A stretch of DNA of 11,679 bases from an uncultured bacterium (GTDB lineage Bacteria; Planctomycetota; Phycisphaerae; Phycisphaerales; SM1A02), in contig CAIXEV010000094.1 of NCBI GenBank assembly GCA_903918555.1, positions 1 through 11,679 of the forward strand. The letters are read 5' to 3'. Position 1 is the first letter of the stretch, and the number at the start of each line of letters is the position of its first letter. Shown one piece after another: positions 1-5,544 of the stretch. The notes below the pieces were generated by a model. The model saw only the letters and a list, made by a program, of their open reading frames with translations. It made no database searches and was not told where the DNA came from. A program made the translations under genes and the position numbers.

Positions 1-1151
1 CGCGCGGCGATCTCCTGCACGATTGCATCGGGATCGTTGACCTCGGTCATGTTCCCGAACTCCTTGACATGGCTCGGCGTGCCGTCGTCGGTGAACGCCT
101 GCTCGAAGCCGTCGGAGTAGAAGAGGATCTTGTCGTTCGGCTCGAGCTCGATCTCGATCTCGTTGTAGACCTCATCCGGGAAGATGCCGAGCAGACCGCC
201 GTCGCACTCGATCTGGCGCGGCGCCTGTCCGGGCCTCAGCAGGATCGCGGGCGGGTGGCCGGCGACCGCGAGGCGAAGCTTGCGCGTTCGACAGTCGAGA
301 ACGCCCGCGATGGCGGTCGCGAATCTCGTCGTCGCACGCTGGTGTTCCGCAAGGCGCGTGTTGGCGCGGGCGAGCGTCTCGCCGGGTCCAAGCAGCCGCA
401 GCTGTCCCTGCACGCGCTCGGTGGTCTCGAGCGAGCGGCAGACCGCCATGCCGAGGAGCGCAGCGGGAATGCCGTGGCCCACGGCGTCGGCGAGGAAGAT
501 CGACAGGCGATCGTCGTCGAGCTGCTCCACGTGGTAGACATCGCCGGAGACCTGCGCGAGCGGCCGGTAGAAGGTCCCGACGCGCACGCCGTGAAGTTCA
601 GGCACTGGAAGCGGCAGGAAGTCGCGCTGCACGAGCGCCGCGAGCTGCAGCTCCTCGTTGCGCTCCTCGAGCTCGTTGCGCATCGAACCGACGAAGCGGT
701 TCAGGAGCGACAGCTCGCGCCGCGCGTCGCGCAGCGTGGGCGCGCAGGCGACGATGCCGCGCAGGTACGGGATCAGCTCGGTGCCGCAGCGCGACGAGTG
801 CATCGCGTCGGCCGGCGTGCGGACGGTGCGGGCCGCCAGCACATCGCTCACGACGAGCACGCGCGCGGCGTTCGGCAGGTGCGACTCGCCCTCGGGCTGC
901 TCGATCGCCTCGAGCGTCGCGTCGACGGTCTCTTCGGCGACCGCGGGGTCTTCGCCGGCGAAGATGATGATCGCCTCGACATCGAGGTGAACCGGCGCGC
1001 CGGAGGAGGTGCGGAGCGCCTCGGTCGCGAGATGCGCAGCGGACACGCCGCGCAGTTCGCGGCCGATGCGGTTCCGCCAGTCTTCCGCTGCCGTGAAGAC
1101 GGACTCCGTGCTCACGATGGCAATGCGAAGGCTGGTGCGGGCGTGGTCCAT
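1..1151 (-). CDS. PP2C/SpoIIE-family serine phosphatase (RsbU-type), 3' end beyond window
   Basis: The reading frame is open from ATG 1151-1149 to the left edge (383 complete codons) with no stop, so the C-terminus is missing. Residues about 145-180 form a charged, probably coiled-coil linker (NELEERNEELQLAALVQRDF) typical of RsbU-like proteins just before the phosphatase domain. The PP2C/SpoIIE domain follows from about residue 185. Metal-site motifs are visible: SGDVYH (Asp204), ADAVGHG (Asp222), GHPP (298-301) and YSDGFEQA (Asp347). Such enzymes dephosphorylate anti-sigma-factor antagonists or similar Ser/Thr phosphoproteins in partner-switching pathways; no antagonist or anti-sigma kinase gene is visible here. 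Residues 1-140 may be a degenerate receiver-like sensory domain (hydrophobic strands such as EAIIIF), but I see no clear phospho-acceptor Asp. The start is supported by GGAG at 1159-1156, four bases upstream. The gene lies 62 bp downstream of the DUF192 gene and is probably co-transcribed with it. Family call is firm; pathway is unknown. Confidence 0.9.
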   Translation of the reverse strand, partial: MDHARTSLRIAIVSTESVFTAAEDWRNRIGRELRGVSAAHLATEALRTSSGAPVHLDVEAIIIFAGEDPAVAEETVDATLEAIEQPEGESHLPNAARVLVVSDVLAARTVRTPADAMHSSRCGTELIPYLRGIVACAPTLRDARRELSLLNRFVGSMRNELEERNEELQLAALVQRDFLPLPVPELHGVRVGTFYRPLAQVSGDVYHVEQLDDDRLSIFLADAVGHGIPAALLGMAVCRSLETTERVQGQLRLLGPGETLARANTRLAEHQRATTRFATAIAGVLDCRTRKLRLAVAGHPPAILLRPGQAPRQIECDGGLLGIFPDEVYNEIEIELEPNDKILFYSDGFEQAFTDDGTPSHVKEFGNMTEVNDPDAIVQEIAA

Positions 1152-1155
1152 AAAG

Positions 1156-1159
1156 CTCC
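1156..1159 (-). promoter_or_regulatory. Ribosome binding site of the PP2C phosphatase gene
   Basis: On the minus strand GGAG is followed by CTTT and then the ATG at 1151. The 4-nt spacing is a little short, but no other start nearby has a better site, and the family-like protein begins close to this ATG. Confidence 0.5.
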
Positions 1160-1213
1160 ATCCATTGGGCCGGAACGGACGCACGAAACGCCCGTATCAC
1201 GGTCAGGATCGGC

Positions 1214-1726
1214 TCAACGGACGAAGGGCTTGAGGGCCTCTCGGTCGAATTCGGCACGGCTTCCGCGCCGCACTCCAAGCGGCGCCAGTGCGCCCGGGGC
1301 CACCTCGAGCGCGTACTTCGCCTTGCCGCCCGACGGATAACGGACGAGCCGCGCGCGGTAGTCGGCGTCGCTCTCGCCTTCCGCCTGCAACGGCTCGTTC
1401 GGCATCGTGTGGACCGCCGTCACGAAGCCCTGCGCGTCGAGGAAGGCGATGTCGAGGCCCATGACGCACCCGAGCATCCAGAAGGTGCGCTCCGTGGCAT
1501 CGTTGAACGCGAACAGCATTCCTTCGTCGGCCGCGAGGCTTGCGACGCCGCCGAGACCCTGCTCGCGCGCCGCTTCGTCGAGGGCGGGCTTGCAGCGGAA
1601 GGTCTTGCCGCCGATCGTCACATCGATGGTGGTCGGCGCGCTCGCGGGCGTGTTGTCGCACGAAGCGAGAGGAAGCGTCACGGCGAGGGCGAGCGTGCCG
1701 ATGACGGCGGTGGCGGAGAATCGCAT
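1214..1726 (-). CDS. DUF192 family secreted lipoprotein
   Basis: A 170-aa protein starting at ATG 1726-1724. It opens with a short signal peptide (MRFSATAVIGTLALAVTLPL) followed by a lipobox LASC, so Cys23 should be lipidated and the protein anchored in a membrane facing the periplasm. Asp24 directly after the Cys is the inner-membrane retention signal in enteric bacteria; whether this holds here is unknown. Residues about 37-165 match DUF192: GMLFAFNDATERTFWMLGCV, then GLDIAFLDAQGFV, and near the end YALEVAPG. The family is small, widespread, often exported, and has no established biochemical role. The gene lies 31 bp after gluQ and 62 bp before the phosphatase gene on the same strand, suggesting one transcript. 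The in-frame upstream extension is rejected because the signal peptide begins at this Met. No clear Shine-Dalgarno sequence precedes it. Confidence 0.88.
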   Translation of the reverse strand: MRFSATAVIGTLALAVTLPLASCDNTPASAPTTIDVTIGGKTFRCKPALDEAAREQGLGGVASLAADEGMLFAFNDATERTFWMLGCVMGLDIAFLDAQGFVTAVHTMPNEPLQAEGESDADYRARLVRYPSGGKAKYALEVAPGALAPLGVRRGSRAEFDREALKPFVR

Positions 1727-1757
1727 GCGCGAATGAGAAGCGGGCGCGGCTTGCGCG

Positions 1758-2753
1758 TCAAGCGCCTTGGAGCCAGTCGAGGTCGGCGTCGGTGAAGACG
1801 GTGGGGTTGGATCGCGCCGCCCGTGCCTTCTCGCGCATCGATTTGGCCGCGGCGAGGGCCACGAGTTCGCGCGCGGAGAGCGGCGCCCGCTCCGGCAGGA
1901 AACCAAGGCTCCACGCGCACCAGCCGATGACGCGCTCGACCTCGACGCCCGACTCGCGCAGCGCGGCGAGGCTGTGAGAGCCGTGGCGCTTGGCGAGCCG
2001 CTTGCCGTCGGCGCCGTAGACGAGCGGAAGATGCCACCAGCGCGCGTGGGAGAGCCCGAGATGCCGCGCGATGATCTGCTGGCGCGCGGCGCTTGCGAGG
2101 AGGTCGTCGCCGCGGACGACATCGGTCACGCCTTGGCGCGCATCGTCGATCACCACGGCGAGTTGGTACGCAGGAACGCCGAGCTTCGTCCACACCACGA
2201 GGTCGCCCGCCTCGAGGCCGGGGTCGAAGGTGTGTGTGCCGAGCAGCTCGTCCGAGACCGTCTCCGCCGCTGGATCCACGCGCAGCCGGTGGTTGGCGAG
2301 CCAGTCGCCGGAACGATCGTCGATCGTGCGTCGCTGGGGTTCGGGTGGCCGCAGCGCAGGCGGATAGCGCGTCTCGCCGTCTTCGGCGTGCGGGGCGCTG
2401 GCGGCGTTGCGGATCTCGCTCCGCGATGCGTCGCATCGGAAGGTGAGTCCTCGGGCGGCGAGCGACTCGAGCGCAGCGCGGTAGGGGGCGAGGTCGGCGG
2501 ACTGGACGAGCGGTTCGCCGTCTGAACCGCGCCCGTCCCAGTCGAGGCCGAGCCAGCGAAGGTCGGCCAGGCACGCCTCGCGGGCGCCCGGCTTCACGCG
2601 GCCGAGATCGAGGTCCTCGATGCGAAGGACGATCTTCCAGCCCTCGTGGCGCGCCAGGGCCCAGGTGGCGAGAAAAGTGCGCGCGTTGCCGATGTGGAGC
2701 GCTCCCGACGGGGTCGGGGCGAGTCTGGTGACGCGTTGGCGCGGCGTCGTCAT
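1758..2753 (-). CDS. gluQ: Glutamyl-Q tRNA(Asp) synthetase
   Basis: A 331-aa class I aminoacyl-tRNA synthetase-like protein, the right length for GluQ-RS, which lacks the anticodon-binding domain of full GluRS (about 470 aa or more). GluQ-RS activates glutamate and attaches it to the queuosine base at position 34 of tRNA-Asp in the cytoplasm. The HIGH-type motif is HIGN (residues 20-23) in the context APTPSGALHIGN, and the KMSKS-type loop is KRLAKRHG (251-258). The central domain carries IEDLD (45-49) and VRGDDLL (213-219). The zinc-binding cysteines typical of the E. coli enzyme (CxC...Y...C) are mostly absent: only Cys107 remains in RCDASRSE, with Tyr130 further on. ATG 2753 is chosen because the conserved N-terminus starts within ten residues; the longer frame would overlap the divergent dehydratase gene. 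TACGCT lies 8 nt upstream. The alternative, a truncated GluRS, is less likely because of length and domain end. Confidence 0.9.
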   Translation of the reverse strand: MTTPRQRVTRLAPTPSGALHIGNARTFLATWALARHEGWKIVLRIEDLDLGRVKPGAREACLADLRWLGLDWDGRGSDGEPLVQSADLAPYRAALESLAARGLTFRCDASRSEIRNAASAPHAEDGETRYPPALRPPEPQRRTIDDRSGDWLANHRLRVDPAAETVSDELLGTHTFDPGLEAGDLVVWTKLGVPAYQLAVVIDDARQGVTDVVRGDDLLASAARQQIIARHLGLSHARWWHLPLVYGADGKRLAKRHGSHSLAALRESGVEVERVIGWCAWSLGFLPERAPLSARELVALAAAKSMREKARAARSNPTVFTDADLDWLQGA

Positions 2754-2761
2754 GCGCGGCA

Positions 2762-2767
2762 AGCGTA
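2762..2767 (-). promoter_or_regulatory. Putative -10 element of gluQ, leaderless arrangement
   Basis: TACGCT on the minus strand ends 8 nt before the gluQ ATG and matches TANNNT. There is no Shine-Dalgarno sequence between it and the start, so transcription would begin at or next to the ATG. No good -35 hexamer is visible. The same hexamer occurs at the same kind of distance before the thioredoxin gene (10845-10850). Confidence 0.45.
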
Positions 2768-2785
2768 CGCGAGGTCGAGAGGGCT

Positions 2786-2791
2786 TACACT
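2786..2791 (+). promoter_or_regulatory. Putative -10 element of the carbinolamine dehydratase gene, leaderless arrangement
   Basis: TACACT ends 7 nt before the ATG at 2799, leaving no room for a Shine-Dalgarno sequence. It lies in the 45-bp divergent spacer, so the gluQ and dehydratase core promoters would be only about 20 bp apart and may compete for polymerase. No recognisable -35 box. Confidence 0.45.
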
Positions 2792-2798
2792 GCGCGCC

Positions 2799-3089
2799 AT
2801 GTCGCTTCTCAAACTCAGCGATGGTGAGATCGCAGCGCGCCTCGAAGAGCTGACCGAATGGTCGCAGCCCGGCGAGGAGATCCAGCGGACCTACCGCTTC
2901 AAGGATTTCGTCGAGGCGATGGCGTTCGTGCAGGCGGTCGCGGCCCACGCCGAGGCGGTGCAGCATCACCCTGACATCCTGATCCGCTACAGCCGGGTTA
3001 CGCTTTCGCTGTCGACGCACGACGCGGGCGGCATCACGGAGAAGGACTTCGACTTCGCGCGCGCCGCGGACGGACTGGCGCGGGCTTAA
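2799..3089 (+). CDS. 4a-hydroxytetrahydrobiopterin (pterin-4a-carbinolamine) dehydratase
   Basis: A 96-aa protein, the usual length for this cytoplasmic enzyme, which removes water from 4a-hydroxytetrahydropterin so that the pterin cofactor of aromatic amino acid hydroxylases can be recycled. Outside phenylalanine metabolism the family is also linked to molybdopterin or folate side reactions. The signature is complete: Glu52-x3-His56-His57-Pro58, Tyr64 five residues later, His74 ten residues after that, and Asp83. The core reads AVQHHPDILIRYSRVTLSLS. The Met at 2799 fits the family N-terminus; the upstream open frame overlaps gluQ on the other strand and is rejected. No phenylalanine hydroxylase gene is visible in the window, so its partner is unknown. 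The stop TAA lies inside the first motif of the downstream repeat array. Confidence 0.93.
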   Translation: MSLLKLSDGEIAARLEELTEWSQPGEEIQRTYRFKDFVEAMAFVQAVAAHAEAVQHHPDILIRYSRVTLSLSTHDAGGITEKDFDFARAADGLARA

Positions 3090-3141
3090 GCGCTCGCAAC
3101 CTGCTTCGCAACTTGCTCGCTTTGGCGATGCTCACGCGGAA

Positions 3142-3164
3142 GGCGGCTGCCGCAAGCAGCCGCC
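3142..3164. repeat. Hairpin unit 1 of array 1
   Basis: Perfect 9-bp arms GGCGGCTGC and GCAGCCGCC around the loop CGCAA. Left flank TCACGCGGAA; right flank GCTCGG. Confidence 0.9.
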
Positions 3165-3234
3165 GCTCGGACTGAAGCGCTCGCAACTTGCTCGCTTTGG
3201 CGGCGGTCACGCCTTTGCCGGCGGTCACGCCGAA

Positions 3235-3257
3235 GGCGGCTGCCGCAAGCAGCCACC
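3235..3257. repeat. Hairpin unit 2 of array 1
   Basis: Same arms and CGCAA loop, but the right arm reads GCAGCCACC, giving one mismatch. Left flank TCACGCCGAA. It ends 2 bp before the stop codon (minus strand) of the oxidoreductase gene. Confidence 0.9.
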
Positions 3258-3259
3258 GC

Positions 3260-4252
3260 TCAAAGACGACCGATCTCGCTGTCGAGCAACCGCTGCGTCG
3301 CCGCAGCGTCTGCAAGCGTGACGGGTGCTTCCGTCGCGCCTGCGCGGATCGCGCCGACCATCGCGGCGATCTCGTGGTCGTAGCCCGTGCCCGTCGGGTA
3401 GTCGCGGCCGGCGAGCATCGCGCGCTGCGCGCCATCCTCGACGACGACCAGCTCGTGCTCGCGTCCGAGCCGGAAGTCGATCACCGCGCGCTCGCACTGG
3501 ATCGACGCCACCATCATGAACGCGAAGTTCGGGTCGTCCATCCAGCCGCCTTCCGCCTCGACAACGAGCCCCGCGTGCGGCCCAGACTCGTAGCGGTAGC
3601 GCGTGTCGACATGCATGCGCGAGCCGCGCGACTCGACCGCGGTCGGCTCGCCGAACGCGAAGCGCACGAAGTCGGCGTCGTGGATGTGGAGATCGACGAC
3701 CGCGCCGCCCGAGCGCGCGACATCGAGGTAGAAGTCCTGGCTCCACGACGGCCGCGCACCCAGGCGCCGAAACGACGCGCGCAGCGGACGGCCGAAACGC
3801 GCGGTGCGCACGGCCTCCGCCATCCACGCCCACGCCGGCCAGAACCGCATGCAGTGGGCGGGCATGACCAGCACGCCGGCAGCGCGCGCCTCGTGGTCGA
3901 GCTCGTCGACCAGGCGCGCATCGAGCGCGGTCGGCTTCTCGACGAGGACATGCTTCTTCGCGCGAATCGCGGCCCGCACGAGCTCGACATGCGTGTCGGT
4001 GGGCGTGCAGATCGAGACAAGGTCGATGTCCGTGCGCGCGAGGAGTTCGTCGAGACTCGCGGCGCGTGGAAGCGAGGCGAGCAGCGCGTCCGCGCCGCCG
4101 CCCGTGATGAGGTTGCCAGCGGTGGCGGCACGCTGCGCGGGGTCGTAGAGGGCGCGGACGGTGCAGCCAGCGGTCGCGGCGTACGACGCGAGATGCGTGC
4201 GGCCCATGAAGCCGAGCCCGACGATGCCGACGCCGACTTCGCCCGTGGTCAC
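3260..4252 (-). CDS. Gfo/Idh/MocA-family NAD(P)-dependent oxidoreductase
   Basis: A 330-aa protein of the usual family length, starting at GTG 4252-4250. The N-terminal Rossmann fold shows GIVGLGFMGRTH with GxGxxG at residues 12-17, followed by a second-strand Asp near 37. The family EKP motif is at 105-107 (HVLVEKP), and the C-terminal domain has GGAVVDLHIHDADF (182-195), corresponding to the substrate-side Asp/His motif. Members oxidise or reduce sugars, inositols and related polyols using a tightly held nucleotide; the substrate cannot be told from sequence alone. The GTG overlaps the stop of the preceding gene as GTGA, suggesting translational coupling, and the conserved fold begins only a few residues later. 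The longer in-frame start would overlap that gene deeply and is rejected. Weak Shine-Dalgarno. The gene ends 2 bp from a repeat hairpin. Confidence 0.92.
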   Translation of the reverse strand: MTTGEVGVGIVGLGFMGRTHLASYAATAGCTVRALYDPAQRAATAGNLITGGGADALLASLPRAASLDELLARTDIDLVSICTPTDTHVELVRAAIRAKKHVLVEKPTALDARLVDELDHEARAAGVLVMPAHCMRFWPAWAWMAEAVRTARFGRPLRASFRRLGARPSWSQDFYLDVARSGGAVVDLHIHDADFVRFAFGEPTAVESRGSRMHVDTRYRYESGPHAGLVVEAEGGWMDDPNFAFMMVASIQCERAVIDFRLGREHELVVVEDGAQRAMLAGRDYPTGTGYDHEIAAMVGAIRAGATEAPVTLADAAATQRLLDSEIGRL

Positions 4253-4680
4253 GCCTGCGGCGTGAACACCACGCCGCTCTCCATGTAGAAGTTCACGATG
4301 TCGCCCGGCATGAAGCTGCGCGCCGACTGGTCGGCGGAGAGCGTGATCCACATCGGGACGACCGCCTGCAGCAGCAGACGGTTGCCCGTCGGATCGGTCT
4401 CGCGCACGCGGCCCTGCACGATGCGCGGGTGACCTTCGACCGGCTCGATGAACTCGCCGCCCGCATGCGCGCGGTGGAGCTTCTGCGCGCGGCCCGACAG
4501 CACGCCGCTCACGCGCTTTCCGACCGGCACGGAGGTCGGGCCACCCGACACGAGGTCGAGCACATACTCGCTGCCCGGGACGGACAGCACATACGAGCGC
4601 ACGCCGCCGGCCGTGGCAGCGTCACGGGTTTCCTCGAGGCGAACGGTGCAGGTGGAGCTGGCGGTCGGTGCGGTCTGCAT
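4249..4680 (-). CDS. Conserved-looking small beta-rich protein of unknown function, coupled to the oxidoreductase
   Basis: A 143-aa protein from ATG 4680-4678. No function is recognised. It has no signal peptide, membrane segment or obvious catalytic motif. The predicted content is beta strands and turns: SYVLSVPG, EYVLDLVSGG, VGKRVSGVLSGRA, then a basic segment KLHRAHAGGEFIEPVEGHPR, IVQGRVRETDP, NRLLLQAVVPMWITL and a closing MPGDIVNFYMESGVVF. The two 'G-V-L/G-R-V' strand blocks suggest a small barrel (OB- or SH3-like), which is my inference. The pattern resembles hypothetical proteins I associate with planctomycetes, from memory only. Its stop overlaps the GTG of the oxidoreductase gene, so the two are expected to be made together. 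The 104-bp gap upstream is divergent from pabA. A partial GAGAA site precedes the start. That this is a real gene is supported by the coupling and by good protein-like composition. Confidence 0.8.
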   Translation of the reverse strand: MQTAPTASSTCTVRLEETRDAATAGGVRSYVLSVPGSEYVLDLVSGGPTSVPVGKRVSGVLSGRAQKLHRAHAGGEFIEPVEGHPRIVQGRVRETDPTGNRLLLQAVVPMWITLSADQSARSFMPGDIVNFYMESGVVFTPQA

Positions 4681-4769
4681 GGGTCGTTCTCAACTGATGG
4701 CTCGCCGAGGTCCGCGAGGGGACTGCGGCGACGGGCCGGGTAGGGAAAGATACACACTTCCGAACCGCC

Positions 4770-4775
4770 TACCAT
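4770..4775 (+). promoter_or_regulatory. Putative -10 element of pabA, leaderless arrangement
   Basis: TACCAT ends 9 nt before the GTG start at 4785 in the divergent spacer; no Shine-Dalgarno sequence lies between. A minus-strand TATCTT (4752-4747) in the same spacer could be the -10 of the unknown-protein/oxidoreductase pair, which would leave a leader of about 60 nt. No convincing -35 box for either. Confidence 0.38.
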
Positions 4776-4784
4776 GCTCGCCCC

Positions 4785-5369
4785 GTGCTGCTCCTGATCG
4801 ACAACTACGACAGCTTCACCTTCAACCTCGTCCAGCGTTTCGGCGAGCTCGACCGGTTCCTGCGGATCGAGGTCGTGCGGAACGACCAGATCACGGTCGA
4901 GGAGGCGGAGGCGTTGCGGCCATCGCGGCTCGTGATCTCGCCCGGACCCTGCACGCCGCGAGAGTCGGGTGTCAGCGCGGCGCTGATCCAGCACTTCAAG
5001 GGGCGAATTCCCATCCTCGGGGTGTGCCTCGGGCATCAGACGATCGGCGATTGCCACGGCATGCTCGTCCGACGGAACGACGAGCCTGTGCACGGCAAGA
5101 CATCGGAGATCCATCACGACGGCCACGGGCTGTTCGAGGGCCTGTCGAATCCGTTCGTGGCGACGCGCTATCACTCGCTCGTCGTCGATCCGGCGACGAT
5201 CCCGCCCGAGTTCGAGAAGACCGCGTGGACGGCGAAGGGCGAGGTGATGGGCCTTCGCTGGAAAGCCCCGTCGGGCGCGTCGCCGCTCGAAGGCGTGCAG
5301 TTCCACCCCGAGAGCTTCCTGACGAAGGAAGGCCCGCAGTTGCTCGAGAACTTCCTGCGGATGATCTAG
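4785..5369 (+). CDS. pabA: Aminodeoxychorismate/anthranilate synthase glutaminase subunit (PabA/TrpG)
   Basis: A 194-aa class I glutamine amidotransferase, the normal length for the stand-alone subunit that releases ammonia from glutamine for the PabB or TrpE partner in folate or tryptophan synthesis. It starts LLLIDNYDSFTFNLVQ, with the oxyanion-strand motif SPGPCTP (52-58). The nucleophile is Cys81 in GVCLGHQ, and the remaining triad residues are His174 and Glu176 in VQFHPESFL. The start is GTG 4785, because the family N-terminus begins immediately after it; the ATG at 4774 is out of frame. No trpE or pabB is adjacent, so PabA versus TrpG cannot be decided, and one subunit may serve both pathways. 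The gene stands alone on its strand between two minus-strand units and is followed by repeat array 2. Confidence 0.93.
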   Translation: MLLLIDNYDSFTFNLVQRFGELDRFLRIEVVRNDQITVEEAEALRPSRLVISPGPCTPRESGVSAALIQHFKGRIPILGVCLGHQTIGDCHGMLVRRNDEPVHGKTSEIHHDGHGLFEGLSNPFVATRYHSLVVDPATIPPEFEKTAWTAKGEVMGLRWKAPSGASPLEGVQFHPESFLTKEGPQLLENFLRMI

Positions 5370-5414
5370 GCGTGTTTGGGCGCTCGCCGCGAGGGCTTGA
5401 GCGCTCGCGCCAAA

Positions 5415-5437
5415 GGCGGCTGCCGCAAGCAGCCGCC
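5415..5437. repeat. Hairpin unit 1 of array 2
   Basis: Perfect arms GGCGGCTGC / GCAGCCGCC, loop CGCAA; left flank CGCGCCAAA. Confidence 0.9.
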
Positions 5438-5467
5438 GCGGGGACCACAGTCGCTCTTCACGCCAAA

Positions 5468-5490
5468 GGCGGCTGCCGCAAGCAGCCGCA
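5468..5490. repeat. Hairpin unit 2 of array 2
   Basis: Arms GGCGGCTGC / GCAGCCGCA with only the outermost pair lost; loop CGCAA; left flank TTCACGCCAAA. Confidence 0.9.
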
Positions 5491-5520
5491 GCGAGGACCG
5501 CAGCTGCCATTCACGCCAAA

Positions 5521-5543
5521 GGCGGCTGCCGCCAGCAGCCGCC
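5521..5543. repeat. Hairpin unit 3 of array 2
   Basis: Perfect arms GGCGGCTGC / GCAGCCGCC with a variant loop CGCCA; left flank TTCACGCCAAA. It directly abuts the mcsB stop codon. Confidence 0.9.
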
Positions 5544-5544
5544 G

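Larger units (their letters stand above)
3082..3259. repeat. Palindromic repeat array 1, filling the dehydratase/oxidoreductase convergent gap
   Basis: Two hairpin units (3142-3164, 3235-3257) embedded in further direct repeats. The array begins with GGGCTTAAGCGCTCGC (3082-3097), which overlaps the dehydratase stop codon and matches 15 of 16 bases of GGGCTTGAGCGCTCGC at the head of array 2 (5393-5408). A related copy, CTGAAGCGCTCGCAAC, is at 3172-3187. The motif CAACTTGCTCGCTTTGGCG appears at 3109-3127 (read as GCAACTTGC...) and at 3184-3202. An 18-bp step duplicates GGCGGTCACGCC at 3202-3213 and 3220-3231. The array ends 2 bp before the stop codon of the convergent oxidoreductase gene. It fills the whole intergenic space, carries no gene, and may be a REP-like element or bidirectional transcription-stop region. 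Confidence 0.85.
5393..5543. repeat. Palindromic repeat array 2, 53-bp period, filling the pabA/mcsB convergent gap
   Basis: Three hairpin units start at 5415, 5468 and 5521, exactly 53 bp apart. The 30-nt segments between hairpins are themselves alike: GCG(G/A)GGACC(A/G)CAG, six variable bases, then TTCACGCCAAA. The array is headed by GGGCTTGAGCGCTCGC (5393-5408), nearly identical to the head of array 1. A partial extra copy, TTGGGCGCTCGCC, sits at 5376-5388 near the pabA stop. The right edge ends one base before the mcsB stop codon (5545-5547, minus strand). No coding sequence is present. The minus-strand transcript of mcsB would form a GC-rich hairpin followed by only a short U run (UUUGGCG), so it would be a poor classical terminator. 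Confidence 0.9.

Noticed and set aside
397..410. AGCAGCCGCAGCTG resembling the hairpin arm inside the phosphatase gene
   Set aside because: Only part of one arm matches, without loop or partner arm; explained by Leu/Arg codons in the coding sequence.
69..1340. A 423-codon plus-strand open frame opposite the phosphatase gene
   Set aside because: Arg-rich composition without motifs, antisense to a clear PP2C domain.
3034..3435. Open frames through array 1 giving 'SGGCLRQPP'-like peptides
   Set aside because: The peptide similarity between the two arrays comes from the DNA repeat itself; there is no start context, and frames differ between copies.
5415..5543. CRISPR-like pattern: three 23-bp palindromic repeats with 30-bp spacers
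   Set aside because: The 'spacers' are similar to each other at both ends, there are only three units, no cas gene is nearby, and the same hairpin recurs at 3142-3257 with a different spacing.
5415..5543. Classical intrinsic terminators for pabA and mcsB
   Set aside because: The hairpins are stable, but a long U run does not follow on either strand; termination or 3' end protection is possible, but the standard terminator call is not supported.
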